A program made the translations under genes and the position numbers. 64,000 bases of DNA from positions 5,629,036 through 5,693,035 of the forward strand of contig OX335643.1 of NCBI GenBank assembly GCA_946894095.1. The letters are read 5' to 3'. The DNA is from Incurvaria masculella. Taxonomy: Eukaryota > Arthropoda > Insecta > Lepidoptera > Incurvariidae. The notes under the pieces are model-generated. The model was not told where the DNA came from. It searched no databases and saw only the letters and a program-made list of their open reading frames with translations. Shown one piece after another: positions 11,701 to 21,559 of the stretch. Numbering within the stretch: position 1 is the stretch's first letter; each line of letters starts with the position of its first letter.

Positions 11701-14700
11701 GTCCACTGTGCGGTTTCTGTTTTCTTCATCACACTTTTAGACTAGGAATACCAAATAAAACATTTATATTTCTAATCAAAGTTTCTTCCTTTGATAACCT
11801 TGATTCAAAGTGATTCTTCAACAAAATCTAGATGGAGCCATTTTCTGAAGGTTAACAAAATAATTGTAGTCTGAGTTTTACAATAATTACCTCTGCGGAA
11901 TCCTTGCATCCAAATTATTATCTGTGGAATATAAAATAATTTTCTAAACAATGCTTAATAACAAATGCAAGGTAAAAAAAGTTCGGTTGCGGCATTGCAG
12001 TCACCTTTTTGAAATATTGGCACCATTCATATGCATGGTTCATTAATTAAAATTACTCTCTCTCAACCATAGTTTACTATTTATCTAAGAGCTCTTGACA
12101 AAAAACTGGCCAAGTGCGAGTCGGACTCGCACACGAAGGGTTCCGTACCACAGGATATAAAAAAAACACGTTTTTTGTATGGGGCCCCCTTTAATTATTA
12201 TTATTTTATAATGTTACCTATTTGTTGTTATAGCGGCAAAATAAATACATAATCTGTGAAAATTTCAGCTTCCTACCTGTTACGGTTCATGAGATACAGC
12301 CCTGTGACAGACGGACAGACGGACAGACGGACGGACGGACGGACGGACGGACGGACGGACAGCGGAGTCTTAGTAATAGGGTTCCGTTTTCACACTTTGG
12401 GTACGGAACCCTAAAAAAACTATTTCAATAATATTTGATTAAAAAACTCTTCAAGTGATCTTTTGACGCGTCGATTTACAGACTCGCCGGTGATGCTAAG
12501 CTTCCCGCACTTCTACCTGGCGGAGCCGAGCCTGCGCCAGGCTGTCGACGGGATGCGCGAGCCGGACGCAGAGAAGGACCGCCTCTACATCGACGTGCAG
12601 CCCGTGAGTGTCCTGCACTGTTATTTTCCATACCTGCCAGTACCTTCTCGCTGACAGCGTGTTCTGGTGGCGTCCGGGGGAGATACTATGATAAGTTAAC
12701 ACGTCGATTGAAAATAAGGTGAACATGCCAAGAGAGCTATTAAATTTGACGTTTACTTGCATCTTGTATTACGTGTTATTCGGCCAAGTGAACTAAAATT
12801 TACTAGTTGACATGGCACGAAATGCACCCAAACGTCAGATTTACGCCCCGTTTCCACCACCTCCAGTTAAAAAAATCCCAATACTTATTATGGTTAAGAT
12901 AACTGGAGGTGGTGAAAGCAGGGGTTAATCACTCTTTTGCCTGTTTACCTGATATTCACCTAACGAGTTATTTACCATGGTTACCCCCCTGACATAAAGG
13001 ATCTGTCAAAACTGTTACCGCATGGACCGATTTAAACAATCAACGTTTACATATATGTCCCGATTCAGGTGCACACTCAAAGCTCTGTGCATCACAAATG
13101 ATTCGGACCGTTCGTGTGCGCTTACGGAAACAAAAAAAAAACCAAAGTGGAACCCATGCCATTAGTTAAAGCAGTTCACCTCAAAGTTGAATCTAATAAA
13201 TTTCTCTAAAAGCTGAACTTGAATTTAAAAAAAACAGCAGAATGTTATGTGTCAATGTGTGCGTCTGCGGTTGGTTGCAGGAGATGGGCACGGCGATGCG
13301 GGCCCGCGCTAGGATACAGATTAACCTGGCCGTGTCTCAGGTCATCGACATCAAGCAGGTCGCCAACTTCCCGGACATCGTCTTCCCCATACTGTGGTTT
13401 GAGGAGGTAAGCGAGCAGCGCTGTCCTGTAACCTGTCTGCGTTAAAAGGTCTTTAGGATTTCGATTGGGGGATTCTTTAGGATTGTAATGTATGGGTTTC
13501 TGTGTCTTCACCGTTCAACGCAATGCATTTCTTCCGGCATGTTTACTCATGAAATTGTCACCAGCGACTCACAGGTCAGAATTTCATAAGAAGTCACGCA
13601 GTGTTTGTCGTGAGAGGCGCTGAATTTTTCGGTGATCGCTTGGATTCCACGTAAAAACTATAGCTCCTTTTTTTATGTTACTGGACATGGATAGCTTATA
13701 TTATCTTATATATTACATGATATTAGCTTACCTCACCGCATTCCCAAACAAATCAGGTGCCAGCCTTCCTTATATGAGCACGGCTACATTTCATTGCCGA
13801 TTCAACCATACTATCATCCAATGCAGTGGTACCAATCCGGGCGGGCTTAACCACCTAGTAGGGGAACGGGACCTACAGTTTTACATGGATTCCGAACCAT
13901 GGAACGGTTCGCATTGGTAACGAAATGCACTTCCATTCCATCTCAGAAAGACTAAAGAGAGTGGTGCATGACCGGGGCGAGGATTTGAACCCATACCTCT
14001 CACATTAAAGGCAAGTCCTCTAGCCCCTAAACCACAAGCTGTACTGATGTATATTTAACATGGAGACAACAATATATTTAAAAACCGGCCAAGTGCGTGT
14101 CGGACTTGCTCACGAAGGGTTCTGTACCATTGTGCAAAATTCAACACAAAAAAATCACATTTTAATAATATGTATTCAATAAACCCCCTTTAATTTTTAA
14201 TATTTTTTTATTTTACCTATTTGTTGTTACAGCGGCAAAATAAATACACACTCTTTGATCATTTCAGCTGCCTAACTATTACGGTTCATGAGATACAGCC
14301 CTGTGACAGACGGACGAACAGACGGACGGACTGACGGACAACGACGGCTTAGTAATAGGGTTCCGTTGGCATCCTTTGGGTACGAAATCCTAAAAGTGCA
14401 CTCAACACGTGAAGTACACAGATCAGCTTCAAGCTGCTAGTGTATATAAATAATAATAATAATAATGTCTGCCGTCGCCAGGGCATCGACCAGCTGCCGG
14501 AGGAGATAGCGTCGCTGCTCCGGCTGGCGACGAAGGTGCCGCCGGTGGCGCGCACGGCGCTCGCGTGGGGACTCTCCGCGCTCGGCGCGCTGCTGCTGCT
14601 GCTCGCGGTGACGTGCCTCGTGCGCTCCTCGCACCGCCAGAGCACGCTGCGGCTCGAGGGGCACGCGGTCGCCAAGGCCGCCTCCGCCAAGCAGCCCGCC

Positions 14701-14733
14701 AAGGACAACGGCTACGAGATGGGCAGGAGATAG
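2761..14733 (+). CDS. CD36-family class B scavenger receptor, 5' end missing
   Basis: CD36-family proteins are two-pass membrane receptors with a large disulfide-bonded ectodomain that bind lipoproteins, lipids or carotenoids; insect members include scavenger receptors B and SNMPs. Exons by reading: 2761-2921, 7190-7331, 8917-9123, 9955-10181, 11529-11686, 12482-12603, 13281-13406 and 14482-14733, all with AG/GT borders and matching phases (1395 bases, 464 residues plus stop). The product starts ELVLRPGSMTFEWW, then IKVYVYNVTNADEF and ELGPYTY, typical of the family. The six conserved ectodomain cysteines are present (DQC, DLC, NKCYC, PPC, SLC), as are several N-glycosylation sites. The last exon carries one membrane segment (about 23 residues, rich in L and A) and a basic cytoplasmic tail ending GRR. 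The N-terminal tail and first membrane segment are missing; that exon was not found. Introns hold many repeats, and exon 3 is followed by tandem partial copies. The exact subfamily is unknown. Confidence 0.93.
3101..3436. mobile_element. Foldback MITE, family F, copy 1
   Basis: The inner core 3115-3422 begins CCTAAATTGGCGTTACGGCA and ends with its exact reverse complement; the match covers about 33 bases and continues outward with a few mismatches (CTGAGTTCTCA against the reverse of TGACAACTGAG). It has no coding capacity. A second copy lies at 17603-17891. It sits in the first visible intron of the scavenger receptor gene. Confidence 0.75.
3804..4034 (+). repeat. Dispersed repeat family B, copy 1
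   Basis: It aligns along its length with 20335-20566 and, reversed, with 13678-13886. Landmarks are GTGGTAG(A/G)GTTAATCCCGCC, GGTCCTGGCAT, CTAGTTCCCATG and TGTGTTGGGCTA. Fragments occur at 5228-5360 and 40735-40800. No coding sequence is seen; probably a non-autonomous retroelement. Confidence 0.65.
4035..5227. other. Intronic sequence, nothing recognised
   Basis: AT-rich intron of the scavenger receptor gene. Short open frames have no recognisable domain. No RNA gene or element ends were seen. Confidence 0.4.
5228..5360 (-). repeat. Family B repeat fragment
   Basis: It contains ACTCGGGCGGGCTTAAC and GGGACCTACG, matching the reverse-orientation copy at 13678-13886. The rest of the element is missing or too diverged to see. 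Confidence 0.45.
5740..6125 (+). repeat. Dispersed repeat family A, copy 2
   Basis: It aligns with 1-430 and with the interrupted copy at 52640-53985. Shared blocks include AGTGTCGCTTA, ACAAACTAAAGGAAAGTGTT, GAGTTCGATTCCC and CATGACT. Its right end runs directly into the 81-bp minisatellite that fills the rest of this intron. Confidence 0.65.
6126..7182. repeat. 81-bp minisatellite, about 13 copies, ending at a splice acceptor
   Basis: Thirteen tandem units of 81 bp are visible, each with GCTGAGATCTCATTGTCTTC, CATGTCCATAA, GCCTCCTA and CCGCCGCCTTTCCCTAT. Units differ by scattered substitutions and none has an indel. The last unit changes into CCGCCTCCGCTTGCAG, which is the pyrimidine tract and AG acceptor of the exon starting at 7190. 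The minus strand is open throughout (a 385-codon frame) because 81 is a multiple of three and the unit has no stop in that frame. Many of the unit differences alter residues, so there is no sign of protein selection. Confidence 0.9.
7391..7677 (+). repeat. Lepidopteran dispersed repeat family L, copy 1
   Basis: Starts AGGGTTCCGTACCCAAAGGG and ends GTCCGACTCGCACTTGGCCG followed by a T run. Inside are a GTCCGTCCGTCC stretch, ATCTCATGAACCGTAATAGG and GCCGCTATAACAACAAATAG. Further copies: 12108-12416, 14084-14393, 18531-18777, 38441-38525 (partial) and 48208-48603. I know this sequence type as very common in lepidopteran genomes; its class is uncertain. It lies in the intron after the scavenger receptor exon 7190-7331. 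Confidence 0.75.
7678..7735 (-). repeat. Short dispersed repeat family E, copy 1
   Basis: It contains a palindrome-like CGTACTAAGCAGGTACGTCG followed by TACTTAGTACGAAAAAGTA and TATCTACTTA. Related sequence occurs at 46852-46915 and 52146-52205. Confidence 0.45.
7736..8555. other. Intronic sequence, nothing recognised
   Basis: Intron of the scavenger receptor gene. No coding exon, RNA gene or element boundary was seen in this stretch. Confidence 0.4.
8556..8735 (+). repeat. Dispersed repeat family H, copy 1
   Basis: It matches the reverse complement of 39704-39862; both share GAGCGGTAGTATTGAAAATG, GGGGCAACTAAA and GTCGGCTCTTC. No coding sequence is seen. Confidence 0.55.
9004..9612 (+). repeat. 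Four tandem copies of the 3' part of scavenger receptor exon 3 with its splice donor
   Basis: The last 120 bases of exon 8917-9123 plus 43 bases of intron form a 163-bp unit that recurs with starts at 9004, 9167, 9330 and 9493. All four copies encode the same residues from VEVSVGQLLWGYEDP to LLYG with few changes. The donors are GTACGT at 9124, GCACGT at 9287 (altered to GC), GTACGT at 9450 and GTATGT at 9613. Read-through past the first donor meets TAG at 9145-9147, so only the first donor gives the full receptor. Copies 2-4 lack the first 87 bases of the exon and have only a poor acceptor (CTAG ending at 9160 in copy 2). Confidence 0.92.
10326..10353. repeat. Short telomere-like (GGTTA)n tract
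   Basis: Roughly five units of GGTTA, one changed to GGCTA, the sequence type of insect telomeres (TTAGG). It lies in the intron after exon 9955-10181. With so few units it may be chance or part of a dispersed element. Confidence 0.6.
10354..11528. other. Intronic sequence, nothing recognised
   Basis: Intron of the scavenger receptor gene between exons 9955-10181 and 11529-11686. No domains, RNA genes or clear element ends were seen. Confidence 0.4.
12108..12416 (-). repeat. Family L repeat, copy 2, with expanded ACGG tract
   Basis: Reverse orientation of 7391-7677: begins TGGCCAAGTGCGAGTCGG and ends GGGTACGGAACCCTAAAA. The internal GGAC/ACGG stretch at about 12308-12361 is expanded to some 13 tetranucleotide units, longer than in the other copies of the family here. 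It lies in the intron before exon 12482-12603. Confidence 0.75.
12846..12924. repeat. 79-bp hairpin
   Basis: CCCCGTTTCCACCACCTCCA on the left pairs with TGGAGGTGGTGAAAGCAGGGG-type sequence on the right (about 24-bp arms, one extra base) across a loop of about 30 bases. It lies in the intron between exons 12482-12603 and 13281-13406. A related half (TTTACACCACCACCAGTTGG) occurs near 22883. It may be a minimal foldback element. Confidence 0.6.
13678..13886 (-). repeat. Family B repeat, reversed copy
   Basis: Reverse complement of 20335-20566 over most of its length, with ACTGGACATGGAT at one end and GGGACCTACAG at the other. The segment covering GTTCCCATG in the other copies is altered. Confidence 0.6.
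13963..14045 (-). repeat. tRNA-like SINE head
   Basis: Read on the minus strand it gives AGCTTGTGGTTTAGGGGCTA, then AGAGGACTTGCC and GGGTATGGGTTCAAATCC, resembling tRNA A and B boxes. The same layout appears on the plus strand at 23285-23362. Both are followed by dispersed sequence, not a clean tRNA 3' end, so a tRNA-derived SINE is more likely than a tRNA gene. Confidence 0.5.
14084..14393 (-). repeat. Family L repeat, copy 3
   Basis: Begins CCGGCCAAGTGCGTGTCGG, contains GTTACAGCGGCAAAATAAAT, TTCATGAGATACAGCC and a GACGGAC stretch, and ends GGGTACGAAATCCTAAAA. It sits just before the last scavenger receptor exon. Confidence 0.7.
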
Positions 14734-14740
14734 TCTCTCT

Positions 14741-15345
14741 CGGGAATTTGACGGTTGGAACGTTTGGGTGTCCGTTTTTGAGACGCGGACTCGGAGGCGC
14801 ACAGATCGGTTCTCTTTTTGAAATTTGACAGTTTGGAATGTTTGGTATTCCGTGTTTGAGATATGGACTCGAATGTGCACCGATCGGTTCTCTTTTTGAA
14901 ATTTAACAGTTTGGAATGTTATTCAAAGGCGCAAGTTCTCATGAATGTTTTGATGTGATTCCGTTTTCGAAATGTGGACTGGCAAGTGCGCCGATCGATT
15001 CTCTTTCTTTAATTTGACAGTTGGAATGCTTGGGATTCCGTTTTTAAAACATGGAAGGCGCATCGATCGGTTCGCTTTTTGAAGTTTGACAGTTTGAATG
15101 TTTGAATGTCCGTTTTTTAAATCAGCCCCTCGGTTCTCTTTTCTAAATTTTACCGATGAGATTTTTGTAAATATTTACTGGCAAGTGCGCTGATCAGTTC
15201 TCTTTCTTAAATTTTACAGTTCGAATGTTTGGGATTCCTTGTTTGAAATGTGGACTGACAGGAGCACCGATCGGTTCTCTTTTATAAATCTGACAGTTTG
15301 ACTGTTTGGTATTCCGTTTTTGAAATGTGGACTCGATTGGCTGTT
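14741..15345 (+). repeat. Degenerate tandem repeats in the scavenger receptor 3' UTR
   Basis: Beginning within about ten bases of the stop codon, a motif recurs about seven times: CGATCGGTTCTCTTTTTGAA, then (A)TTTGACAGTTTGGAATGTTT, then GG(T/G)ATTCCGTTTTTGAAA, then TGTGGACT. Spacing varies from about 60 to 110 bp because of internal deletions. GATCGGTTCTCT-type cores are seen near 14804, 14882, 14994, 15067, 15190 and 15269. The array would be in the mature transcript if the 3' UTR extends to the signal near 15476. Confidence 0.8.
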
Positions 15346-15475
15346 TGAATATTGCAAATCTTTTGGGTTCCATTTTTTTAAATGTGAGTTCGATGGATTA
15401 CATTTATAAAATGAGATTTATCGAGCGATTTGGAATTTTATACACCTTTGAAGGTTTTTTTTAAATTAGGTTCTA

Positions 15476-15481
15476 AATAAA
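15476..15481 (+). terminator. Possible polyadenylation signal of the scavenger receptor gene
   Basis: AATAAA about 740 bases after the stop codon and just after the 3' UTR repeat array. AT-rich sequence downstream holds other AATAAA hexamers, so this is a candidate only. Confidence 0.3.
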
Positions 15482-17602
15482 CTCAAAAGTTACATAAGTT
15501 AGGTACAATATTTGTGTCAAATGTGAACTGTCATGAGACTTCTCATTTCAAAGCGATAATGCAGACCACTATGACCTCGAGAGGTATTCAGTAATGTCAT
15601 GCTTCGCCAACATTAACGTAAATTATTATGCTAAGCACCGTCTCTGCACATCACAATAAGTGCTATCAATGTCGAATATCGGCCGTTTCAGTGTCGACTC
15701 ATTCCGACGACGAAGAGAAAGCCTTTTACTATGGAATATGGTTATTTCTACCATAATCAATGTTTAAATTTAAAAGCGAATTATGTCATTACTTGTATAC
15801 ATGTACAGGGCTTATATTAGCACAATCTGTTTCTCATCCCTAGGATTGAAAGAAAAACTGCAACACTATAAAAACTATCAACAGCGTTGGCGATGCAAAA
15901 CATTATAAAGTTACCGAATCTCTCCAGCAAATTAAAGCTAAAATGTTGTCAACATTCTTAGTGATAAAAATCTGTACTTAAATTAAATATTAAATTGGAC
16001 TTGGATGTTGCCAATTGTATCCATAGACAATAAATAACCATGACTGCTTCCAGAATGTACGGACTAAGTAAACATTTTTCTAAAGGGAGATGTATAAAGA
16101 ATATAAATTAAATAATAAAAATATTAATTCGAGTTGATTTCGAAATTAAATGTAATGTTTGTATTATATGTATACTTTACTTTATAATTATCAGGTTAAT
16201 GCAAAAACAATGGCTTGCGAAAATCAAATACACAGTGTGCCTGTATTCCGCTTAGCATTTTGCGTTAAAAACATTTTTAGAAGCTTGGGTGATAGCAATT
16301 ATTTGTAAAAATGTTGACACAATTTATATTTTGACAGTATACAATTTGAGGGTAGGTTAAAATAAATTTGTAAAGACATTACATTGATTTAACTGCTGAG
16401 ATATCATTTAATGTTTTCAGCATATTCGTTTTGTCTAAATACCGCAGAGTAGAAAAATAAGCCCTGGATCTGCTTAGGAAGATAAATTTTATAGAAAAAG
16501 TACGGAAAAATTAAATAAAATTGTTTTTATTAATGTAAAGGAATTTTACGGATTCAGTCCGTTCAATAAGTCAGTTTGTGAAGATGATTACTGAGGAAAC
16601 TGAAATAATCATGTAATCATCATTGGTTAAGACTCATACAAATTTTGATACTTACGAATGAGAAACACCAGTAAATATGTATAAATGTATTTTTATATGC
16701 TGTAAAATGCTATGAAGTATCAAGGTTGGTAAATTAATATAATTTATCTAACTATGTATGTGCCTACGGATCATGGGGGTTGTTTGTGTCAAAAAAAGTT
16801 ATTTTTCTAAAATTACCACTGTGCACTTATTGAACAGACCACCAATGTGTAATACTTTTCGACATTATGAAATACTTATTATTGGATCAACGATCTGAAA
16901 TTAACCTGTAAATGAAATTGTGTGTTTTTAATTAACTATGTCTTTGAAAAAAATACTTAAAAAGCCATTTCGCCTGGAATCTCAAGAGGAATCTTCAAGT
17001 TCAGTTATTTCGTTCTAGCTTAGGGATTATTAAAAAAAATAGGTTACTTTACTACCGAAACATTAGTTACTAGTCTTAAAAGTAAACATATTTTATATGA
17101 ACTTCCACATTCCGTCCTCTGTATTAGTTTTAGTTATTAAATCGTATAGTCTTAGTTATGGAGAGATAACTTTTTGTTTATCTTTACGTTTTAAGTGTTG
17201 GCGGCTCTAAGTCTGTAATGGTAAATTTTTCATGTACGGTTTTTTTTACTCTGTGCCACTTAGTGCGAGTGAAGAAACGATTTTTCTAAATGATGTATAT
17301 CGACGTGATATTACTTGATATGGATTAGGGGCGATCATTGTACTTAATATTTTTACCTCCTTGGTTTAATTTTTTATAAGAATACTTTTGACTTTTTGAA
17401 AGCATCTGTTTTGGTAACGTTATTAATTATTCGAGTTTATCACATTTGGAATTAATTGCACCGTCCTTGTGTTTTTGTTGACAAGAAGTTTAAATAACTA
17501 TTGAAATAAGATCCATTGGTATTCACTGACAGCCGAATCATTTTATTTAGTGTATGGAATAAAGTAAGTGGTGATATCAGAGCCCTTAAGTCCGACTTGA
17601 CA
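15482..17602. other. AT-rich region, 3' UTR or intergenic
   Basis: No gene recognised. It may include a longer 3' UTR of the scavenger receptor gene. No clear element ends seen. Confidence 0.35.
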
Positions 17603-17891
17603 CCTAAATTGGCGTTTACGGTTGATAAATGTATGAACAATTAAAGAACGCGCGCAGTGGGCATTAAGCGAAGTAATATTTGTGAGTCCTAGTTTGATTC
17701 GACAGCTTACATATCATCGCCGTAAATTCGTTGACATTGCCGTTCACGCCGACTCCGCGTTTTCATACAAATATTTAGTCAGAGTGTGATTTTGACAGGT
17801 TGAAGAAAGTAAAAACACAGAAAAAGTAGTAAAACTTGTATGGGTTTGACGTTTTTTCGTAACTTCGAAATTCCGTAAACGCCAATTTAGG
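17603..17891. mobile_element. Foldback MITE, family F, copy 2
   Basis: Begins CCTAAATTGGCGTTTACGG and ends with the exact reverse complement; similarity continues outward a little (CCGACTTGACA against GTCGGAGTTTA read inward). The ends and internal CGCGCGCAGTGGGC match the family copy at 3115-3422. No coding sequence. Confidence 0.75.
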
Positions 17892-18530
17892 TAAACTCCG
17901 ACTTCCCATAGGGCAGACATTTTAACTGACTTGAGGTGAAATTCAAACATGAAGTGACATGAACAGAGTGACACAAGTTTTTTTTTTCCATGTGTTAAAT
18001 ATGAACTACTTATTACTTAAAATCGACACATACGTACCTATACTCATTTGACTTATTTTCTATATTCTATGCTATAGTTTTAACCGACTTAAAAAAAAGG
18101 AGGAGGTTCTCAATTCGTCAGAATCTTTCTTTTTTGTTTCTACCCTCGAAGAATATGATGTTATTCTTACATAAGTTTAAAACTGAATCATGTGGCCTTC
18201 TAACTAGTCTATGAATATCACTAAACGAAAATGGTGCAATTAAAATTATATATTATAAAAAATAAACATGTATTTTTTTATAAATCCTATGATGAATGTG
18301 TAATTTTTAAATGGGATAAACGTTAAGATGTCTACCGGGAACGGAGAAGCAACGTAGAACCAGCATAAATTGCTCAAATTTTTTACTGATATAAAATGCG
18401 GTTGGTGATTGGAGTAGATCACAATATGTAAATTTATTGTAGTGTAAATAAAGGTGTTAGTAAAATAAATTTTACCTTTGTGTTTTATTGTCACCAGGCT
18501 GTTTCTGTGTCAACAAGATGTTGGAATAAA

Positions 18531-18777
18531 AACCGGCCAAGTGCGCGTCGGACTCGCACTCGAAGATTTCCGGACCATTGTACAAAATTTAACACAAAAA
18601 AATCACGTTTTGTATGATATATATTTTTTTACCTATTTGTTGTTATAGCATAAAATTTACACACAAAATAAATATACATAAAATAGCAATAAATACACAC
18701 TGTGAAAATATCAGCTGCCTACCTAGTAGGATTATAATAAAGTAATAGGGTTCCGTTAGCACCCATTGGGTACGGAT
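18531..18777 (-). repeat. Family L repeat, copy 4
   Basis: Begins ACCGGCCAAGTGCGCGTCGG and ends GGGTTCCGTTAGCACCCATT GGGTACGG. The segment holding the GGAC tract is deleted compared with other copies. Confidence 0.65.
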
Positions 18778-19093
18778 AAAGCACGCACTCAAGTCGGTGG
18801 GTTAGCCTTACCTCGACATGGAAAACTGACTAGCCAGAAAGACTCCTTAGGAAGTACACTACTAACTTCTACTAATCTGCCTACTAATATTCCTTTAAGA
18901 CCATTTAGACGTGCTTATGTCGAAATACATGTGCTTACGACATGAATTTTGTAATCCGAAGTACGGTTTGTCCGCCTGCTAAAAACATTATGACGGCTGA
19001 GGGTGAACCAAATGACTCAAGATTTTAAAATTCCAAGTGCACTTTTCCATTACAGTCAGCTCACTAGCTCCTAGCCTCCACGTTTATTTTGGG

Positions 19094-19880
19094 CACTACG
19101 GACCCACGATACCCCTGGCGATACCCCTGGTGGTATCGTGGGTCTTTTAAAATCAAACGATACCCCCAACAAATAGTGTTGCGACCAATGATTTCAAAGG
19201 TAAGGATACGCCCTTCTATAGAATTGAAAGAAATCTTCTCCATACAAGCAAAATGTAGCGCCATCTATCCAAACTCAGAAGAACTACGTGAGCGCCGTGT
19301 CAAAGCCGTGTTGACAACTCGCCGCCAAGTTGTATTAGGTCTACCGATGTAACCTTGTACCTGCGTACTTAAATGTTTCTTTTTTTTAGTTTAAACTTTT
19401 AAGTTCATTTAGTACAGCCGAAAACCAATAATTTTAAGATTTTCAAATAACATAAAATAATTTATAAATGAAAAATATTTTTTCAATTTTAAGGTATTCA
19501 AGTAAAATACAATTTAAATTTTCTCTTGTACATGTTTGATTTGTGGTCTACCTGCCTGTCATGTCAAAATTTGTTTTCTTTAAATCATGGGAAACACTGG
19601 TCGTAGACCTACCATGCGACCACTCAAAGTAAACGTCCCGACCTGATCTACCTGCCTGTCATTTCAAAATTTGTTTTCGTTATATCTTGGGAAACACTGG
19701 TCGTAGACCCATCATCCTGCCTGTAGGTAGATCAGGTCGGGACGTTTACTTTGAGTGGTCGCATGACCATGGTCACCTTTGAAATCATTGGTCGCAACAC
19801 TATTTGTTGGGGGTATCGTTTGATTTTAAAAGACCCGATACCACCAGGGGTATCGCCAGGGGTATCGTGGGTCCGTAGTG
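19094..19880. mobile_element. Foldback element with 8-bp target duplication
   Basis: The element starts CACTACGGACCCACGATACC and ends with its reverse complement; the terminal inverted repeats run for about 110 bases with few mismatches. It is flanked on both sides by ATTTTGGG (19086-19093 and 19881-19888), an 8-bp target duplication. Nested inside are further inverted copies (about 19613-19660 against 19723-19770) and a direct repeat of a CTACCTGCCTGTCAT block. An 8-bp duplication fits the hAT superfamily, among others. No transposase is encoded, so it is non-autonomous. Confidence 0.88.
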
Positions 19881-20334
19881 ATTTTGGGTATTCGCCTGAT
19901 CGTAGATGATTTTCAACTATTTTAATTGTAATTTGACCATTTCAGCAGAGCCTCAGTTAGTTTCACACTTTTTGAAGTCATGAGGCTTACAGCAAAATAC
20001 CACTGCTGCAGGCAGGTTCCGACCGTATTCCCAATGCATATGTGTTTACAAAACATTGAGAAGTTCAAATAGGTGCACGTACTCCTGGCCCTGAAAATTT
20101 TAGGGGTATAAGAATTTTCACCGACGGGTCAAGGGCACTGGTGCAGGAGTCTTTTCTCCAGCACTGAACATGCATAGTTCCATACCGCTAGGGATGCACC
20201 CAACAGTTTTCCAAAAAAAGATAATTGGGATACCCCAAGCAGCAGCGGCTGTGGAGAAGGAGTATCGGATTTTACCGTAAAAATTATCTCTGATAGCACA
20301 GCCTCTTTGCAAGCACGTTCCACGTTAAGCTGTA

Positions 20335-20566
20335 GGTCCCCTTCCTTACTTACTAGGTGGTAGGGTTAATCCCGCCCGGGTTGGTACCATCGCATTGGAT
20401 GAACGATGGTCGAAGCGGCAATGAAAATTGTCCGTGTTTTCCATCCAGCTCAATGTAGCCGTGCAATATAAGGAAGGTCCTGGCATGGCACCTAGTTCCC
20501 ATGTGGTGTGTTGGGCTAATACCATGACAGAACTTGTGGTATTAGCCATCCATGTCCAGTTAAATA
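20335..20566 (+). repeat. Family B repeat, copy 3
   Basis: Aligns with 3804-4034: TAGGTCCCCTTCCTT at one end, GGTGGTAGGGTTAATCCCGC, AAGGAAGGTCCTGGCATGGC, and TGGTATTAGCCATCCATGTC near the other end. Confidence 0.7.
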
Positions 20567-21086
20567 AAAAAAATTAAAAAGCACTGGGGAGAAAATTGTT
20601 TACCTCTGCTTCTGTCCAAGTAAAATTCCCGCTCAAGAATCTTTGAAACAATGTCTAAGAAATGAAAACAAATCGAATATTGTCAAGTTTTTTGTATTTA
20701 CATTACAAACTAGCCATACACATGGATTAATAAGTTCCATAAGTTAAACATGAAGTACCTTAATATACAAATTAGATTCCAATTATGCATATATTATCTT
20801 GTTACAATACACAATCCATTAGCAAGGAATGAATGAGACTACAGTAAGTTTATTAGACCCTGGGGGAAAAGTGGCCATTTGAAAAACCTTGATCAATCTA
20901 CATATATTAATTTCCCTCTTTTTATAGATACCTGTGGGGTATAAAAATGTGAGGTCTTGATGCAACATTTGAAAAACATTGGTCTCGTCGGAAGATTTGA
21001 GAATCGTGTCAAGATTCAAGAACTGTGTTTGAATATCAACATTCGGCCGATTGCAGGAACAGAAGTCAACATTAAAGTTACGTTAA

Positions 21087-21559
21087 GGCCCTGGTACTAG
21101 CCAAATCGCAAAGTTAGACGAGGACCCCAAGTTAACTAACTAAGTCTGACGATTATAAGTGTCATTCTTACAATATATGATTCCTTGTCTAGGAATCAAC
21201 CTATTTTCGTTAATGTATGTTTCCTTTTTCTATACAAAATACATTGCGGAAACGGTGTCTATTTGCGAACTTTTTTGACTAAATGTAGAAATGTAAAAGC
21301 AAATGGAATTTTTTGTTTATGCATATATGCTGTTTTTGCTTATATCTAGAAATCGAATTACTTTCAGATTTCTAATGAGAAAAATCAACTTTTTTTTATT
21401 ATTGATTATTATTTAAATAAATGATGGAATCAAAAAATATTTACAATCCATTATCAGTCTGGAGTTCTATTTGGATTTGCTGAAGCGTTTCACTACATAT
21501 TAGTACATTTGATAAAAGGTGTATTTGTATGGCGCGAGTAGTTGGCTAGTCCTAGCGCC
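21087..21559. mobile_element. TTAA-flanked MITE (family Q)
   Basis: TTAA at 21083-21086 and 21560-21563 flanks about 473 bp. The left end reads GGCCCTGGTACTAGCCAA; the reverse complement of the right end reads GGCGCTAGGACTAGCCAA, so the ends are inverted repeats with a few mismatches. TTAA target duplications are typical of piggyBac-type transposases. No coding sequence. Confidence 0.65.

Noticed and set aside
12300..12361. CRISPR-like or other prokaryotic repeat array; also checked for the 81-, 132-, 162- and 163-bp arrays
   Set aside because: Units are contiguous without spacers, and the genome is clearly that of an insect.
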